From JAGXTF01 sp044224315 (GTDB taxonomy: Bacteria > Bacteroidota > Bacteroidia > NS11-12g > UBA955), in the NCBI GenBank assembly GCA_044224315.1, contig JBGAKR010000001.1, forward strand, positions 682,001 through 746,000: a stretch of 64,000 nt of DNA, written 5' to 3'. A model generated the notes under the pieces. That model was not told the DNA's origin. It saw only the letters and a list, made by a program, of their open reading frames with translations, and ran no database searches. This document shows positions 9,922 to 17,635 of the stretch, piece after piece; positions within the stretch are counted from its first letter, which is position 1; each line of letters opens with the position of its first letter. Position numbers and translations under genes: made by a program.

Positions 9922-11229
9922 ATGCCGAACATGAGTACTACATTTCAGGCATACGGCCGCGATGAGCAGGTTTTTAACCTCATTAACGAAGAATTACACC
10001 GTCAGGAAGAAGGGATAGAATTAATTGCCAGTGAAAATTTTGTAAGTAAGCAGGTAATGGAGGCAATGGGCTCTGTGCTCACCAATAAATATGCCGAAGG
10101 CCTGCCGGGTAAGCGTTATTACGGGGGTTGCCAGATTGTAGATCAGGTAGAACAATTGGCCATCGATAGGCTAAAACAGCTGTTTGGTGCCGTTTGGGCT
10201 AATGTTCAACCCCATTCGGGCGCCCAGGCAAATGCGGCAGTTATGCTGGCCTGCCTCAAACCCGGCGATAAAATACTTGGATTTGACCTAAGCCACGGAG
10301 GCCATCTTACCCATGGCAGCCCGGTAAATTTTAGTGGCAAACTTTACCAGCCCTCGTTTTATGGGGTTGAAAAAGAAACTGGCATGATTGATTGGGAAAA
10401 AGTAGCTGAAAAAGCCCGTGCTGAGCAGCCCAAACTCATTATTTGCGGAGCCAGTGCCTATAGCCGGGATTGGGATTATAAACGTCTGCGCGAAATTGCC
10501 GACTCAGTTGGTGCCCTTTTGCTGGCCGACATTTCGCACCCTGCCGGTATGATTGCCGCCGGATTGCTAAACAACCCACTGCCCCATTGCCATATTGTTA
10601 CCTCTACCACCCACAAAACCCTGCGCGGTCCGCGGGGCGGAATTATTATGATGGGGCAGGATTTTGAAAATCCATGGGGTGAAAAAACACCCAAGGGTGA
10701 AACCAAAATGATGAGTGCATTGCTGGATGGAGCCGTATTTCCGGGCACTCAAGGCGGTCCGTTAGAACATGTAATTGCCGCAAAAGCAGTAGCATTTGGC
10801 GAAGCCCTTTCACCCGCATTTAAAGAATACCAAAAACAAGTAAAGGCCAATGCCTCTGCCCTGGCCAATGCCATGGTAGCGCGGGGTTATGCCATCATTT
10901 CGGGCGGCACCGACAATCATCTCATGCTCATCGATTTGCGTCCAAAGGGAGATGAAGCCCTTACAGGTAAACTGGCAGAAAACACGCTTGTAGCCTGCGA
11001 TATTACCATTAATAAAAACACTGTACCTTTTGAAACCCGCAGCCCTTTTGTTACCTCAGGTATCAGGCTGGGAACAGCTGCAGTAACCACCCGTGGTATG
11101 AAAGAAAACGATATGGAAACCATTGCTGCGTTGATCGATAAGGCACTTACACACCATGCTGATGCCGGCGTTCTGGCCGAAGTAAAAGCCGGAGTGCATA
11201 ATCTGGTAAGCCAGTTTCCACTTTACTAA
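9922..11229 (+). CDS. glyA: Serine hydroxymethyltransferase
   Basis: It catalyses serine + tetrahydrofolate to glycine + 5,10-methylene-THF, the main supply of one-carbon units, in the cytoplasm with PLP. Counted from the second ATG (9931), the PLP lysine is K229 in STTHKTLRGPRGG, with the cofactor aspartate and histidine in ADISHPAG (D200, H203). LASENF-type substrate residues (IELIASENFV) are present near residue 32. Length is 432-435 residues, normal for the family. The frame stays open upstream to 9811 but that extension has no SHMT character. ATG 9922 and 9931 are both plausible starts. It stands alone, divergent from the CBM9-like gene. Confidence 0.97.
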   Translation: MPNMSTTFQAYGRDEQVFNLINEELHRQEEGIELIASENFVSKQVMEAMGSVLTNKYAEGLPGKRYYGGCQIVDQVEQLAIDRLKQLFGAVWANVQPHSGAQANAAVMLACLKPGDKILGFDLSHGGHLTHGSPVNFSGKLYQPSFYGVEKETGMIDWEKVAEKARAEQPKLIICGASAYSRDWDYKRLREIADSVGALLLADISHPAGMIAAGLLNNPLPHCHIVTSTTHKTLRGPRGGIIMMGQDFENPWGEKTPKGETKMMSALLDGAVFPGTQGGPLEHVIAAKAVAFGEALSPAFKEYQKQVKANASALANAMVARGYAIISGGTDNHLMLIDLRPKGDEALTGKLAENTLVACDITINKNTVPFETRSPFVTSGIRLGTAAVTTRGMKENDMETIAALIDKALTHHADAGVLAEVKAGVHNLVSQFPLY

Positions 11230-11286
11230 TCAAATTTTATTTTAAAATAATTTGCAGGGTAAAACCGTTCATACATAAGTCTGCGT

Positions 11287-11670
11287 ATGCAATCATTACC
11301 CCGCTTTTACCGCTACGTGCAACCTCTGGGATTTGCATTTTTATTGCTTTTTTTATCACTAAAAAATTATCCCTGGGCAACTGTTTTGTTTTGGCTGGGA
11401 CTTGTACTTAGCTTGTTGGGCACACTTACCGAAATTTGGATTTTCCGTCATACAAAAATTTCTAAGCGCACCCAAACTAATTTTGTTTTTTCTTTTGGAA
11501 TCGGGGTAAAATTGTTACTGATACTCAGCATCGGGCTGCACATTTACGAAGTAAAAAACTCGGTATTTATTTTATTAGGAAGCCTAATTCTTGCCTTTGC
11601 CTGGGGCTTGCTCAGCTTGTTTGTAAAGCCTGAAATAGCCAGCAACGACGATATCCTGGACATTAAATAA
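11287..11670 (+). CDS. Four-helix integral membrane protein of unknown function
   Basis: This is a 127-residue, strongly hydrophobic protein with about four predicted membrane spans (roughly 10-26, 30-48, 66-84 and 90-110) and a short acidic tail (ASNDDILDIK) that probably faces the cytoplasm. It has no signal peptide and no recognisable family motif. It follows glyA by 57 bp on the same strand and could be read through from it. Such small membrane proteins are common in Bacteroidota and have no assigned role. Confidence 0.65.
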   Translation: MQSLPRFYRYVQPLGFAFLLLFLSLKNYPWATVLFWLGLVLSLLGTLTEIWIFRHTKISKRTQTNFVFSFGIGVKLLLILSIGLHIYEVKNSVFILLGSLILAFAWGLLSLFVKPEIASNDDILDIK

Positions 11671-11703
11671 CTTATTTACTTACACTTACTTTCAAAAATA
11701 ATT

Positions 11704-11716
11704 ATAGTAATACTAT
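11704..11716. promoter_or_regulatory. Small palindrome upstream of the PhnA-domain gene
   Basis: ATAGTA-A-TACTAT is a perfect 6-bp inverted repeat ending 10 bp before the -7 box of the PhnA-domain gene. Its TAGTA/TACTA arms share sequence with the larger palindrome next to the HxlR gene (12352-12375), so the same regulator may bind here. That link is inference. Confidence 0.35.
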
Positions 11717-11726
11717 CGTTTTTTTG

Positions 11727-11734
11727 TATCTTTG
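11727..11734 (+). promoter_or_regulatory. -7 promoter box of the PhnA-domain gene
   Basis: TATCTTTG matches TAnnTTTG exactly, 15 nt before ATG 11750. The upstream -33 position is AT-rich and overlaps the 11704-11716 palindrome. Confidence 0.55.
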
Positions 11735-11749
11735 CAAGCATTAAATTAA

Positions 11750-11959
11750 ATGGAAGTAAAAGACAGCAATGGCAATATTTTGAATGACGGAGATGCCGTT
11801 GTTCTGATTAAGGATTTGAAAGTAAAAGGTACCTCTACCACCCTAAAACGCGGCACCAAGGTTACCAATATTAAACTCACTGACAATGAGGATGAGATTG
11901 ATTGCCGGGTAAATAAAGTTGCTATGGTTTTGCGCACCGAATTTGTAAAAAAAGCCTGA
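11750..11959 (+). CDS. PhnA-domain (YjdM C-terminal) protein without zinc ribbon
   Basis: The 69 residues align along their length with the C-terminal domain of E. coli YjdM/PhnA (motifs VKDSNGN, GDAVVLIKDLKVKG, L.RGTKV.NI.L, IDCRV, LRTEFVKK). The N-terminal zinc-ribbon half of the E. coli protein is absent, and the ATG at 11750 follows a clear promoter, so this is a naturally short form and not a fragment. The family name refers to alkylphosphonate genes, but PhnA itself is not part of C-P lyase and its function is uncertain. It converges with the HxlR gene, the stops being 2 nt apart. Confidence 0.88.
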   Translation: MEVKDSNGNILNDGDAVVLIKDLKVKGTSTTLKRGTKVTNIKLTDNEDEIDCRVNKVAMVLRTEFVKKA

Positions 11960-11961
11960 GG

Positions 11962-12324
11962 CTACTTTTTTCGGTTTTTACCGGTATCAATTTCAAAATC
12001 TTCCATTAATTCTAAACCATATTTTCTGATTTTACCCACGATTGAAATGGCGTGTTTTCCGCGCTTTGTGAGGCTGTATTCTACGCGGGGAGGTACTTCG
12101 GCATATACTTTTCGGCTAATGAATCCATCCGTTTCAAGCTCTTTCAATTTTAAAGAAAGCATGCGATCCGATACATGTTCAATATCCTTTTTAAGTTCAC
12201 TGTAACGCATAGATTTATTGCGCAAACGCCACAGAATGGGCATTTTATAGGTTCCTCCGATACAATCCAATACAAATTCGACCGGATTATAGTACAATTT
12301 ATTTTTGTATAAAAAAGCTGGCAT
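11962..12324 (-). CDS. HxlR-family winged-helix transcriptional regulator
   Basis: This is a 120-residue DNA-binding protein. The HxlR signature is clear: CIGGTYKMPILWRL (21-34), recognition region RYSELKKDIEHVSDRMLSLKLKEL (residues 40-63) and the wing PRVEYSLTKRGK. Members often respond to reactive aldehydes, quinones or oxidants through the conserved Cys near the N-terminus, here Cys21. The gene is divergent from a VOC/glyoxalase-like gene. The 106-bp gap holds a 9-bp-arm palindrome that is probably its operator, so it may control both itself and the VOC/reductase pair. The inducing signal cannot be seen. Confidence 0.92.
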   Translation of the reverse strand: MPAFLYKNKLYYNPVEFVLDCIGGTYKMPILWRLRNKSMRYSELKKDIEHVSDRMLSLKLKELETDGFISRKVYAEVPPRVEYSLTKRGKHAISIVGKIRKYGLELMEDFEIDTGKNRKK

Positions 12325-12351
12325 TATGTTTTAATCTCTTCTTAAGTCCAT

Positions 12352-12375
12352 TACTTACTATTTTTATAGTAAGTA
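12352..12375. promoter_or_regulatory. Probable HxlR operator (perfect inverted repeat)
   Basis: TACTTACTA-N6-TAGTAAGTA is a perfect 9-bp inverted repeat in the divergent HxlR/VOC intergenic gap, 27 bp upstream of the HxlR start. HxlR-type dimers usually bind such palindromes near their own promoter. Assignment rests on position and symmetry. Confidence 0.6.
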
Positions 12376-12415
12376 TATAATAGGTTAGTTTAAATACAAA
12401 AATAACCAACAGATT

Positions 12416-12423
12416 TAATTTTG
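12416..12423 (+). promoter_or_regulatory. -7 promoter box of the VOC gene
   Basis: TAATTTTG matches TAnnTTTG and ends 7 nt before ATG 12431, so the transcript would be leaderless or nearly so. Confidence 0.5.
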
Positions 12424-12430
12424 AAACATT

Positions 12431-12814
12431 ATGGAATGGAAAAATGCATTAAACTGGTTTGAAGTACCAGCCACAGACCTAAACCGGGCCTATAATTTTT
12501 ACAATACAGTATTGGGCGGACATGTGCGCAAAGGCACTTTTGGCAATGGCGATCTGGTATTGTTTGATGTACCCTTTGGCACCGGAGAGACAGTTGGGGG
12601 CTCAGTGGTAGTGCGCCCCGATTTAGTACCCACCCAGGATGGGCCCATTATTTATATCAATACCTTTAATCAGATTGATGCGTGTTTAAGCAGGGTTGAA
12701 GCAGCCGGGGGTAAAATTCTGGTGCCCAAAACCGACCTTGGAAATTTCGGTTTCTCGGCAGTGATTATCGACAGTGAAGGAAATAAAATAGGTTTACACC
12801 AGAATAACCTTTAA
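12431..12814 (+). CDS. VOC-family (glyoxalase/bleomycin-resistance-like) protein
   Basis: This is a 127-residue single vicinal-oxygen-chelate protein with two beta-alpha-beta-beta-beta halves (NWFEVPATDLNRAYNFYNTVLG at the start; IDACLSRVEAAGGKILVPKTDLGNFGF and DSEGNKIGLHQ in the second). It resembles the Bacteroidota glyoxalase-like proteins often placed next to stress regulators. Substrate is unknown. It shares one base with the next gene (TAATG), so the two are translationally coupled, and it is divergent from an HxlR regulator that probably controls the pair. Confidence 0.9.
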   Translation: MEWKNALNWFEVPATDLNRAYNFYNTVLGGHVRKGTFGNGDLVLFDVPFGTGETVGGSVVVRPDLVPTQDGPIIYINTFNQIDACLSRVEAAGGKILVPKTDLGNFGFSAVIIDSEGNKIGLHQNNL

Positions 12815-13431
12815 TGAAAATCGGAATTATCGGTGCCGGAAACATTGCCTACGCGCTGGGAAATGGCTGGCTCAAATCTGGGCATGAGGTGGTATTTGGG
12901 GTTCGAAATCCACAATCAGATAAAGCTGCAATATTGAAACAAAAAATTGCAGAAGCCCCAATATTATCGGTAACAGATGCCTTGGATTTTGCCGATGTAA
13001 TTGCCATTACCACGCCTGCCGATGCAGTGCTCGAATTTGCTGAATTACTTAAAACACATGCACAAAAAGTAATCATAGATTGTACCAACGCTATCAGGGT
13101 GAAACCCTTGCCCTATCAAACCGCATTTGAGGCCATCGAAGCCATTGCCGGGGCCCAAAATCTGGTTAAATGTTTTAACTCTACCGGTTATGAAAACTTA
13201 TTAAATCCGGCATATCCGCACACTGCAATAGACATGTTTTGCGCGGGCGACAGTGCAGAAGCCAAAAACATTGCCACACAGCTTTCTTTGGATTTGGGAT
13301 TTGCGCATTGTTATGATTTTGGAGGTAGCAAACAGGTAGAATTGCTGGAATCATTTGCCAAAGCCTGGATCAATCTTGCCATCGTGCAAGGAATGGGAAG
13401 AAATTTGGCATTCAGTGTGGTTAGGCGCTAA
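12814..13431 (+). CDS. NADPH-dependent F420-reductase-like oxidoreductase
   Basis: This is a 205-residue Rossmann protein with the dinucleotide motif GIIGAGNIAYALG at residues 4-16 and the arrangement of the F420_oxidored/FNO-like family (VVFGVRNP after beta-2, ADVIAITTPADAV, VIIDCTN, NLVKCFNSTGYENL). Bacteroidota are not known to make F420, so a NADPH-linked ketone, imine or quinone reduction is more likely, but substrate is not visible. It starts inside the VOC stop codon and overlaps the convergent flippase gene by 11 nt at its 3' end. Confidence 0.85.
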   Translation: MKIGIIGAGNIAYALGNGWLKSGHEVVFGVRNPQSDKAAILKQKIAEAPILSVTDALDFADVIAITTPADAVLEFAELLKTHAQKVIIDCTNAIRVKPLPYQTAFEAIEAIAGAQNLVKCFNSTGYENLLNPAYPHTAIDMFCAGDSAEAKNIATQLSLDLGFAHCYDFGGSKQVELLESFAKAWINLAIVQGMGRNLAFSVVRR

Positions 13432-14866
13432 AAGCGGCCTTAAGTTTTTTAAATTCTTCCCAGAATATTCCGGAGAAAAAAGTAATGGCAGCATAAGCCA
13501 GCAAAGCAGCAAACAGACCGGGCAGGCCTGGCATCCAAATCTGACAGATTGCAAATGCTGCGCTGGTTAAAGACACCCACATTATGAGTTGCAAAATGCG
13601 TCGGTTGTTTATTTGTATGGCGCCCAATTTATAGGCAAATACTATGCAACCCAGAGCAAAAACCATTTGCGTGGAAAGACAGCTCCAAGCGGCACCTTCG
13701 GCTCCAAAACGCGGAATTAAAATAAAGTTAATACCGATATTGAAAAGCATGCAAATCATAGCCAGCATGGATAGGTATTTTACACGGTGGGCAGCGGTAA
13801 GCCAGGTGCCAAAAACATGCACCAGTGCCATGGGGATAAAACAGGCCATCAGGGGTCCAAAAATGGAAGACAATCGAATATTTTCAGGGGAATTTACTGC
13901 ATTCCCGGAATACAAAATATGCAGGATTGGGGGTCCGAAATATAAAGCGGCCATGCAAGCCGGAACAGCCACCAGGAGCACAATTCGCATATTCAGCCAG
14001 GCCATTGCATCGGTGCTTTTTTTATCGGCAATCAGTTTTGCAAAAACCGGCAAAAGCATGGTGCTGATTAAGGATGAAAAAATAAGGGCCGCATCCAGCA
14101 ATCTGAAACTGCGCGCATAACTGCCAGCTTCTGCATATCCGCCCTCAGATAAATTGCGAATCATTACTGCATCAATTCTTGTAAAAACCGACATAGCAAA
14201 GGCCAGCACAGCAAACCAGGCAGTTTGTTTCAATAGCATTTGCATGGGGGTATTTTCAATATTTTCATGGGCAACCGGGTGAGATCTCCTAAAGGCAAAC
14301 CAAGCAGCGATACCCACTGCAACCGCATATCCAATGGATTGTGCATACAAAAAATATAGAACGCCTTGCCTGCCTGTAAACTGAAAATTGTAGATAAAAA
14401 ATGCACACAAAACCAATGCTATGGCTCTGTCGGTTACACTCACAATGCTGTCGGTCTTAAACAAATGCCTTCCTTGCAATACAGCCCTTAAAAACAGTAC
14501 CATACCGGCCAAAAACTGGTTGAGAATAACCATAATCAAAATACCCGAATCGAAACCCTGCGCCGAGCCCAGCGTTGCAACCAAAATAACATATACCAAT
14601 GCCAGCCATACCCGCAAACGCAATACCGGCTTTATTACCGCTGGATTGCCCGATTTGGCTACAGTGGTTGAAACATAGCTATTGAGGCCAAAATCCAATA
14701 AAATATTAAACAACAATCCAAAATTAAACACCACAAAATACCTTCCGTACCAATCATCACCCAGGTTTATCTGCACCATCCTTTCTATCCAGAAAATCCA
14801 AACCGGCTTGATAAGCCAGTTTAGCGCCTGCAGCAGAAGTAGGTTTCCCAGAAATTTGCGTTGCAT
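13421..14866 (-). CDS. Wzx/MATE-like polysaccharide flippase
   Basis: This is a 481-residue integral membrane protein with about 12-14 hydrophobic helices, in the polysaccharide transport (PST/Wzx) branch of the MOP superfamily. Typical features are the N-terminal basic helix followed by an aromatic loop (GDDWYGRYFVVFNFG), the half-protein repeat and a C-terminal basic tail (EEFKKLKAAFSA). It likely flips undecaprenyl-linked glycan repeat units across the inner membrane. The ATG at 14866 is preferred to a TTG or ATG further upstream because the hydrophobic N-terminus starts here. Its 3' end overlaps the convergent reductase gene by 11 nt. No glycosyltransferase cluster adjoins it. Confidence 0.85.
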   Translation of the reverse strand: MQRKFLGNLLLLQALNWLIKPVWIFWIERMVQINLGDDWYGRYFVVFNFGLLFNILLDFGLNSYVSTTVAKSGNPAVIKPVLRLRVWLALVYVILVATLGSAQGFDSGILIMVILNQFLAGMVLFLRAVLQGRHLFKTDSIVSVTDRAIALVLCAFFIYNFQFTGRQGVLYFLYAQSIGYAVAVGIAAWFAFRRSHPVAHENIENTPMQMLLKQTAWFAVLAFAMSVFTRIDAVMIRNLSEGGYAEAGSYARSFRLLDAALIFSSLISTMLLPVFAKLIADKKSTDAMAWLNMRIVLLVAVPACMAALYFGPPILHILYSGNAVNSPENIRLSSIFGPLMACFIPMALVHVFGTWLTAAHRVKYLSMLAMICMLFNIGINFILIPRFGAEGAAWSCLSTQMVFALGCIVFAYKLGAIQINNRRILQLIMWVSLTSAAFAICQIWMPGLPGLFAALLAYAAITFFSGIFWEEFKKLKAAFSA

Positions 14867-14938
14867 AAAAAAGCAAAGATGACACAAAAATCATTAAATA
14901 TTCACCCATTCCCGGTATATACAGCCAATTATTGGACG

Positions 14939-14946
14939 TAAATTTG
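14939..14946 (+). promoter_or_regulatory. -7 promoter box of the 14954 gene
   Basis: TAAATTTG matches TAnnTTTG and ends exactly 7 nt before ATG 14954. Confidence 0.5.
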
Positions 14947-14953
14947 CCGAAAC

Positions 14954-15520
14954 ATGCACGATATAGAGCCATATTACAATTGGCTTCACATTTACAACGC
15001 CAGTGAGGACCGCCATTCCCCGTTTTTTGAGAGGGAACACAGCGAGTTTATGTTCGAAAATGCCGTGTATAATTATCTCATCCATCCGCAATGGGATACT
15101 TTTGGTTCCCAAACCCTTTATATAAAAATTATTTACGTAGATTACACCGACGGTTTTGCTGCAGTTGAAATGATTGGTGAATGGAACGATGCCCTGTATA
15201 ATGACATTATGCAACTAAAACGCGAAGTGCTGGAGTTGATGATGGATGAAGGCATTAATAAATTTATTATGATTGGTGAAAATGTATTGAATTTTCATGC
15301 CAGTGATGATAGTTATTATGAGGAGTGGTTTCAGGAGGTAGAAGAAGGTTGGATTGCCCTGGTAAATTTTCGCGACCATGTGCTGGATGAATTTCGCCGA
15401 GCCCATATCGATTACTATGTAAATTTCGGGGGTGAATTAGACAATATCGCCTGGCGCAAATTAAGTCCGCGTCAACTGCTCGACCGGGTAGAAGGCATCA
15501 TGCAACACCGCTTGCAATAA
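14954..15520 (+). CDS. Conserved hypothetical protein, acidic, soluble
   Basis: This is a 188-residue cytoplasmic protein with no signal peptide or membrane segment, rich in Asp/Glu, Tyr, Phe and Trp. Regular hydrophobic strands (QTLYIKIIYVDY, KFIMIGENVLNF) alternate with helices (DALYNDIMQLKREVLELMMDEG), suggesting a compact alpha/beta domain. I take it to be one of the uncharacterised conserved Bacteroidota proteins, without a motif that names a function. It is divergent from the flippase gene and followed by a copy of the dispersed palindrome at 15537. Confidence 0.7.
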   Translation: MHDIEPYYNWLHIYNASEDRHSPFFEREHSEFMFENAVYNYLIHPQWDTFGSQTLYIKIIYVDYTDGFAAVEMIGEWNDALYNDIMQLKREVLELMMDEGINKFIMIGENVLNFHASDDSYYEEWFQEVEEGWIALVNFRDHVLDEFRRAHIDYYVNFGGELDNIAWRKLSPRQLLDRVEGIMQHRLQ

Positions 15521-15536
15521 GGCTTTTCGCAAAAAT

Positions 15537-15552
15537 ATTTGTATATACAAAT
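15537..15552. repeat. Dispersed palindrome, exact copy, intergenic
   Basis: ATTTGTATATACAAAT lies between two converging genes (stops at 15520 and 15572). A further half-site CATACAAAT follows at 15555-15563. It is one of five copies in the window sharing the exact core TTGTATATACAAAT. Confidence 0.75.
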
Positions 15553-15571
15553 CACATACAAATAATTTCCA

Positions 15572-16216
15572 TTATTCTTTTAGCAATAATCTTATATCGG
15601 CTGCTATTTTTGCCATTTCGCTAAAATCGGTTCCGTTGTAAACCCCACGGATATGACGGTTTTTATCTACCAATAAAATCTGTTCGGTGTGTAAAAAATC
15701 GGTAGAATCGAGGTTGTACCCTGCGTCTTTTTCTGCAAAAAACGAACGGCGCCCCAGGCTGTAAATCTCGGCTTTGGAACCTGTAAGCAATTGCCATTTA
15801 TCCGGAATTAATTTATTCGATTTTTCGTAATTTTTCAAAGCCAAAACACTATCCTCCCAAGGTTTTACGCTAAACGAAAAAAACTGCACCTGCGCATCAT
15901 GCCTGAAAGTATCCTGAATAAATCGCAGGTTGTAAGTCATTTTTGGGCAGATAGAACCACAGGTTGTAAAGAAAAAATTGGCCAAAGTAATTTTACCTTC
16001 CAGATTTTTTTCAGTAATATTTAAACCATTCTGATTTTTAAAATTAAAATGGGCAATCTGATGGGCTTTGGCGATTGAGTCTGAACCGGGTTTAAACCAA
16101 TGCGGGCCTAAATCCGGACTGATGTAGTATGGCAGTTTTACATCGCTATTTTCAACTTTCGAATTACATGCAATTAGCAAGTAAATTAAACTTAATAGCA
16201 ACAGATTTTTTTTCAT
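15572..16216 (-). CDS. SCO1/SenC-family lipoprotein, copper-chaperone-like
   Basis: This is a 214-residue thioredoxin-fold protein anchored as a lipoprotein (lipobox ending at Cys17, LLIAC). The copper-binding CxxxC is C86-C90 in FFTTCGSICPKM and the distal copper ligand is His176 in DFLHTEQ, so all three SCO ligands are present. SCO proteins deliver Cu(I) to the CuA site of cytochrome oxidase or act as thiol/copper stress proteins. It overlaps the upstream MORN lipoprotein stop by one base and is the last gene of the sigma/Spy/MORN/SCO run, which favours an envelope metal-stress role, though oxidase maturation is equally possible. Confidence 0.93.
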   Translation of the reverse strand: MKKNLLLLSLIYLLIACNSKVENSDVKLPYYISPDLGPHWFKPGSDSIAKAHQIAHFNFKNQNGLNITEKNLEGKITLANFFFTTCGSICPKMTYNLRFIQDTFRHDAQVQFFSFSVKPWEDSVLALKNYEKSNKLIPDKWQLLTGSKAEIYSLGRRSFFAEKDAGYNLDSTDFLHTEQILLVDKNRHIRGVYNGTDFSEMAKIAADIRLLLKE

Positions 16217-16755
16217 TATTGTTTTATTAGGGTATCACAATAAGCCGATTCTTGTAATCCATATTTTCGGCCATTTATTACCTGGTAATTGATTTTTAAT
16301 TTTCCTTTATCGGTCCATTTGCGCTGCCAACCGGTTTCTTTCCCCATGCGGTAATTCCCATCCCAAATCAAGGTTCCGCGGTCGTTCCATTCCTTTTGAT
16401 TTCCGTGCAATGAATCCAGGGTAAAATTAAAGATAAAGCGCGGTTTTCCATCCAGCCAGAAACTCATTTGGGTTCCGTTTTTGCTGCCATTGCGGTAGTT
16501 GCCGGTTTCGCGCAGGGTACCATTGTCGTACCAGCGTTTATACGGCCCATCCAGTTTGCCGCGTTTGTAATGCACAAGCAACAAGGTGTCGCCGCCGCTG
16601 CCTTGGGAAATCACATATCCTGAAAAGGGATTACCTTGAAAAACTGCTACATTTTTTTCGGTTTTAAAATCCGGATTGGTACTGAGAATGGTGGGCTCGG
16701 ATGCAAAATTGCAGGCAAGCAGCGCACAAAAAAATATCCATCCCTTTTTTAACAT
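16216..16755 (-). CDS. MORN-repeat (YwqK-like) lipoprotein
   Basis: This is a 179-residue protein with a lipoprotein signal (LLAC, Cys15). The body is a row of MORN-type repeats: KRGKLDGPYKRWYDNGTLRE, NYRNGSKNGTQ, DSLHGNQKEWNDRGTL, NYRMGKETGWQRKW. These form an elongated beta-sheet of the kind annotated as YwqK-family in Bacteroidota, and the toxin/antitoxin naming sometimes attached to this family has little support. Its stop and the SCO1 start share one base, so translation is coupled. A -7 box (16773-16780) suggests it can also be transcribed apart from the upstream sigma-factor genes. Confidence 0.85.
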   Translation of the reverse strand: MLKKGWIFFCALLACNFASEPTILSTNPDFKTEKNVAVFQGNPFSGYVISQGSGGDTLLLVHYKRGKLDGPYKRWYDNGTLRETGNYRNGSKNGTQMSFWLDGKPRFIFNFTLDSLHGNQKEWNDRGTLIWDGNYRMGKETGWQRKWTDKGKLKINYQVINGRKYGLQESAYCDTLIKQ

Positions 16756-16772
16756 TCCCCGATTTATACCTT

Positions 16773-16780
16773 CAAATTTA
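16773..16780 (-). promoter_or_regulatory. -7 promoter box upstream of the MORN/SCO1 pair
   Basis: The minus strand reads TAAATTTG (TAnnTTTG), 17 nt before ATG 16755, in the 49-bp gap after the Spy-like gene. No good -33 box is seen. Confidence 0.45.
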
Positions 16781-16804
16781 GGGAAAATCGGCCTAAGAAT
16801 ATGC

Positions 16805-17284
16805 TTAGTTTCGAGGGTGGTCAGGGCCGCGGCGTTGGCTGTGCAAAGCCCTTAAAATTTCATCTATTAAAGAATCAAATCGTTGCTGCTGTTCGGGGTT
16901 ACAAATGGCCCGGATTTTATTAAAATGAACAAAGGTTATACTGTCTTTTTCCTGATCCAGGGTGGCCAGTTGGTGTCGCAAATTGGTCTCTTGTTTTAAA
17001 TCCGGATTGGACGTTTTTAGCAATGCGAAATAAGTTTCATGCAGGTTTTTATCACTTTCCTGAATGCGCATCATTTGGCTGTGGTGCTCGTGTTTTAAGT
17101 CCTCAAATTGGGCAATTTGCTTCTCATTCAGCTTTAATCCTTCAATGATTAATGCATCCACAGGTTTGCCACCTGGCCTGCCCATGGGCGGTTTTCCATG
17201 GCTCAAAAATAAAAATCCCAATGTGCCCAGGTTGAGTATCAGCAATGCCACAATGGCGATGGTTAATAGCTTTTCTTTTTTCAT
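16805..17284 (-). CDS. Spy/CpxP-like periplasmic stress protein, membrane-anchored
   Basis: This is a 159-residue protein with an uncleaved-looking N-terminal hydrophobic helix (about 6-28) and a helical periplasmic domain. The region LKLNEKQIAQFEDLKHEHHSQMM and the later ICNPEQQQRFDSLIDEIL carry the pair of LTxxQ-like helices of Spy/CpxP/CnrX-type proteins. The tail is rich in Arg, His and Pro. Proteins of this group act as chaperones or sense heavy metals in the periplasm. The gene follows the small membrane protein by 4 nt and lies in a run that starts with an ECF sigma factor, so it is a likely sensor, effector or both. Confidence 0.8.
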   Translation of the reverse strand: MKKEKLLTIAIVALLILNLGTLGFLFLSHGKPPMGRPGGKPVDALIIEGLKLNEKQIAQFEDLKHEHHSQMMRIQESDKNLHETYFALLKTSNPDLKQETNLRHQLATLDQEKDSITFVHFNKIRAICNPEQQQRFDSLIDEILRALHSQRRGPDHPRN

Positions 17285-17288
17285 GGGT

Positions 17289-17594
17289 TTAATAATTTAC
17301 CGTAAACTCATTTGTATGATCCAAACCATATTCCTGCAATAAAACCTGCATGCCTGATTCTCTTTTATTGGTTTGTTTCACTTGTTTTATGGCAATAAAA
17401 TTAGCTACAAATAAAACGGCCACTGATGCGGCTACCAGGTAAATACTGCGTTTAGATACATACATTCTTACTTCTTTTGCTTGAAGTGGAATAGCCTGCA
17501 AGCGGTTCGCCAAATCGGCAGATATTGGCAGTGATTGCTTACCCTGGGTGCTATTCAGTATTTCATTTACCTGGCTATCGATGGGCTCGGTCAT
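17289..17594 (-). CDS. Single-pass membrane protein, putative anti-sigma factor
   Basis: This is a 101-residue protein with a cytoplasmic N-terminus of about 48 residues, one membrane span (about 51-69) and a short periplasmic tail. It has no zinc-binding HxxxCxxC motif, so it is not a standard ZAS anti-sigma factor. Position directly after an ECF sigma gene (41-bp gap) and 4 nt before a Spy-like sensor suggests it holds the sigma factor at the membrane. That role is inferred from gene order alone. Confidence 0.6.
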   Translation of the reverse strand: MTEPIDSQVNEILNSTQGKQSLPISADLANRLQAIPLQAKEVRMYVSKRSIYLVAASVAVLFVANFIAIKQVKQTNKRESGMQVLLQEYGLDHTNEFTVNY

Positions 17595-17635
17595 GGCGTT
17601 TGTATTTAAGACGATTTATTTTTATGATTCCTGCG

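Noticed and set aside
16216..16755. MORN lipoprotein as the antitoxin of a toxin-antitoxin pair
   Set aside because: It is exported, has no toxin partner and is coupled to SCO1. The antitoxin label of this family is an annotation habit.
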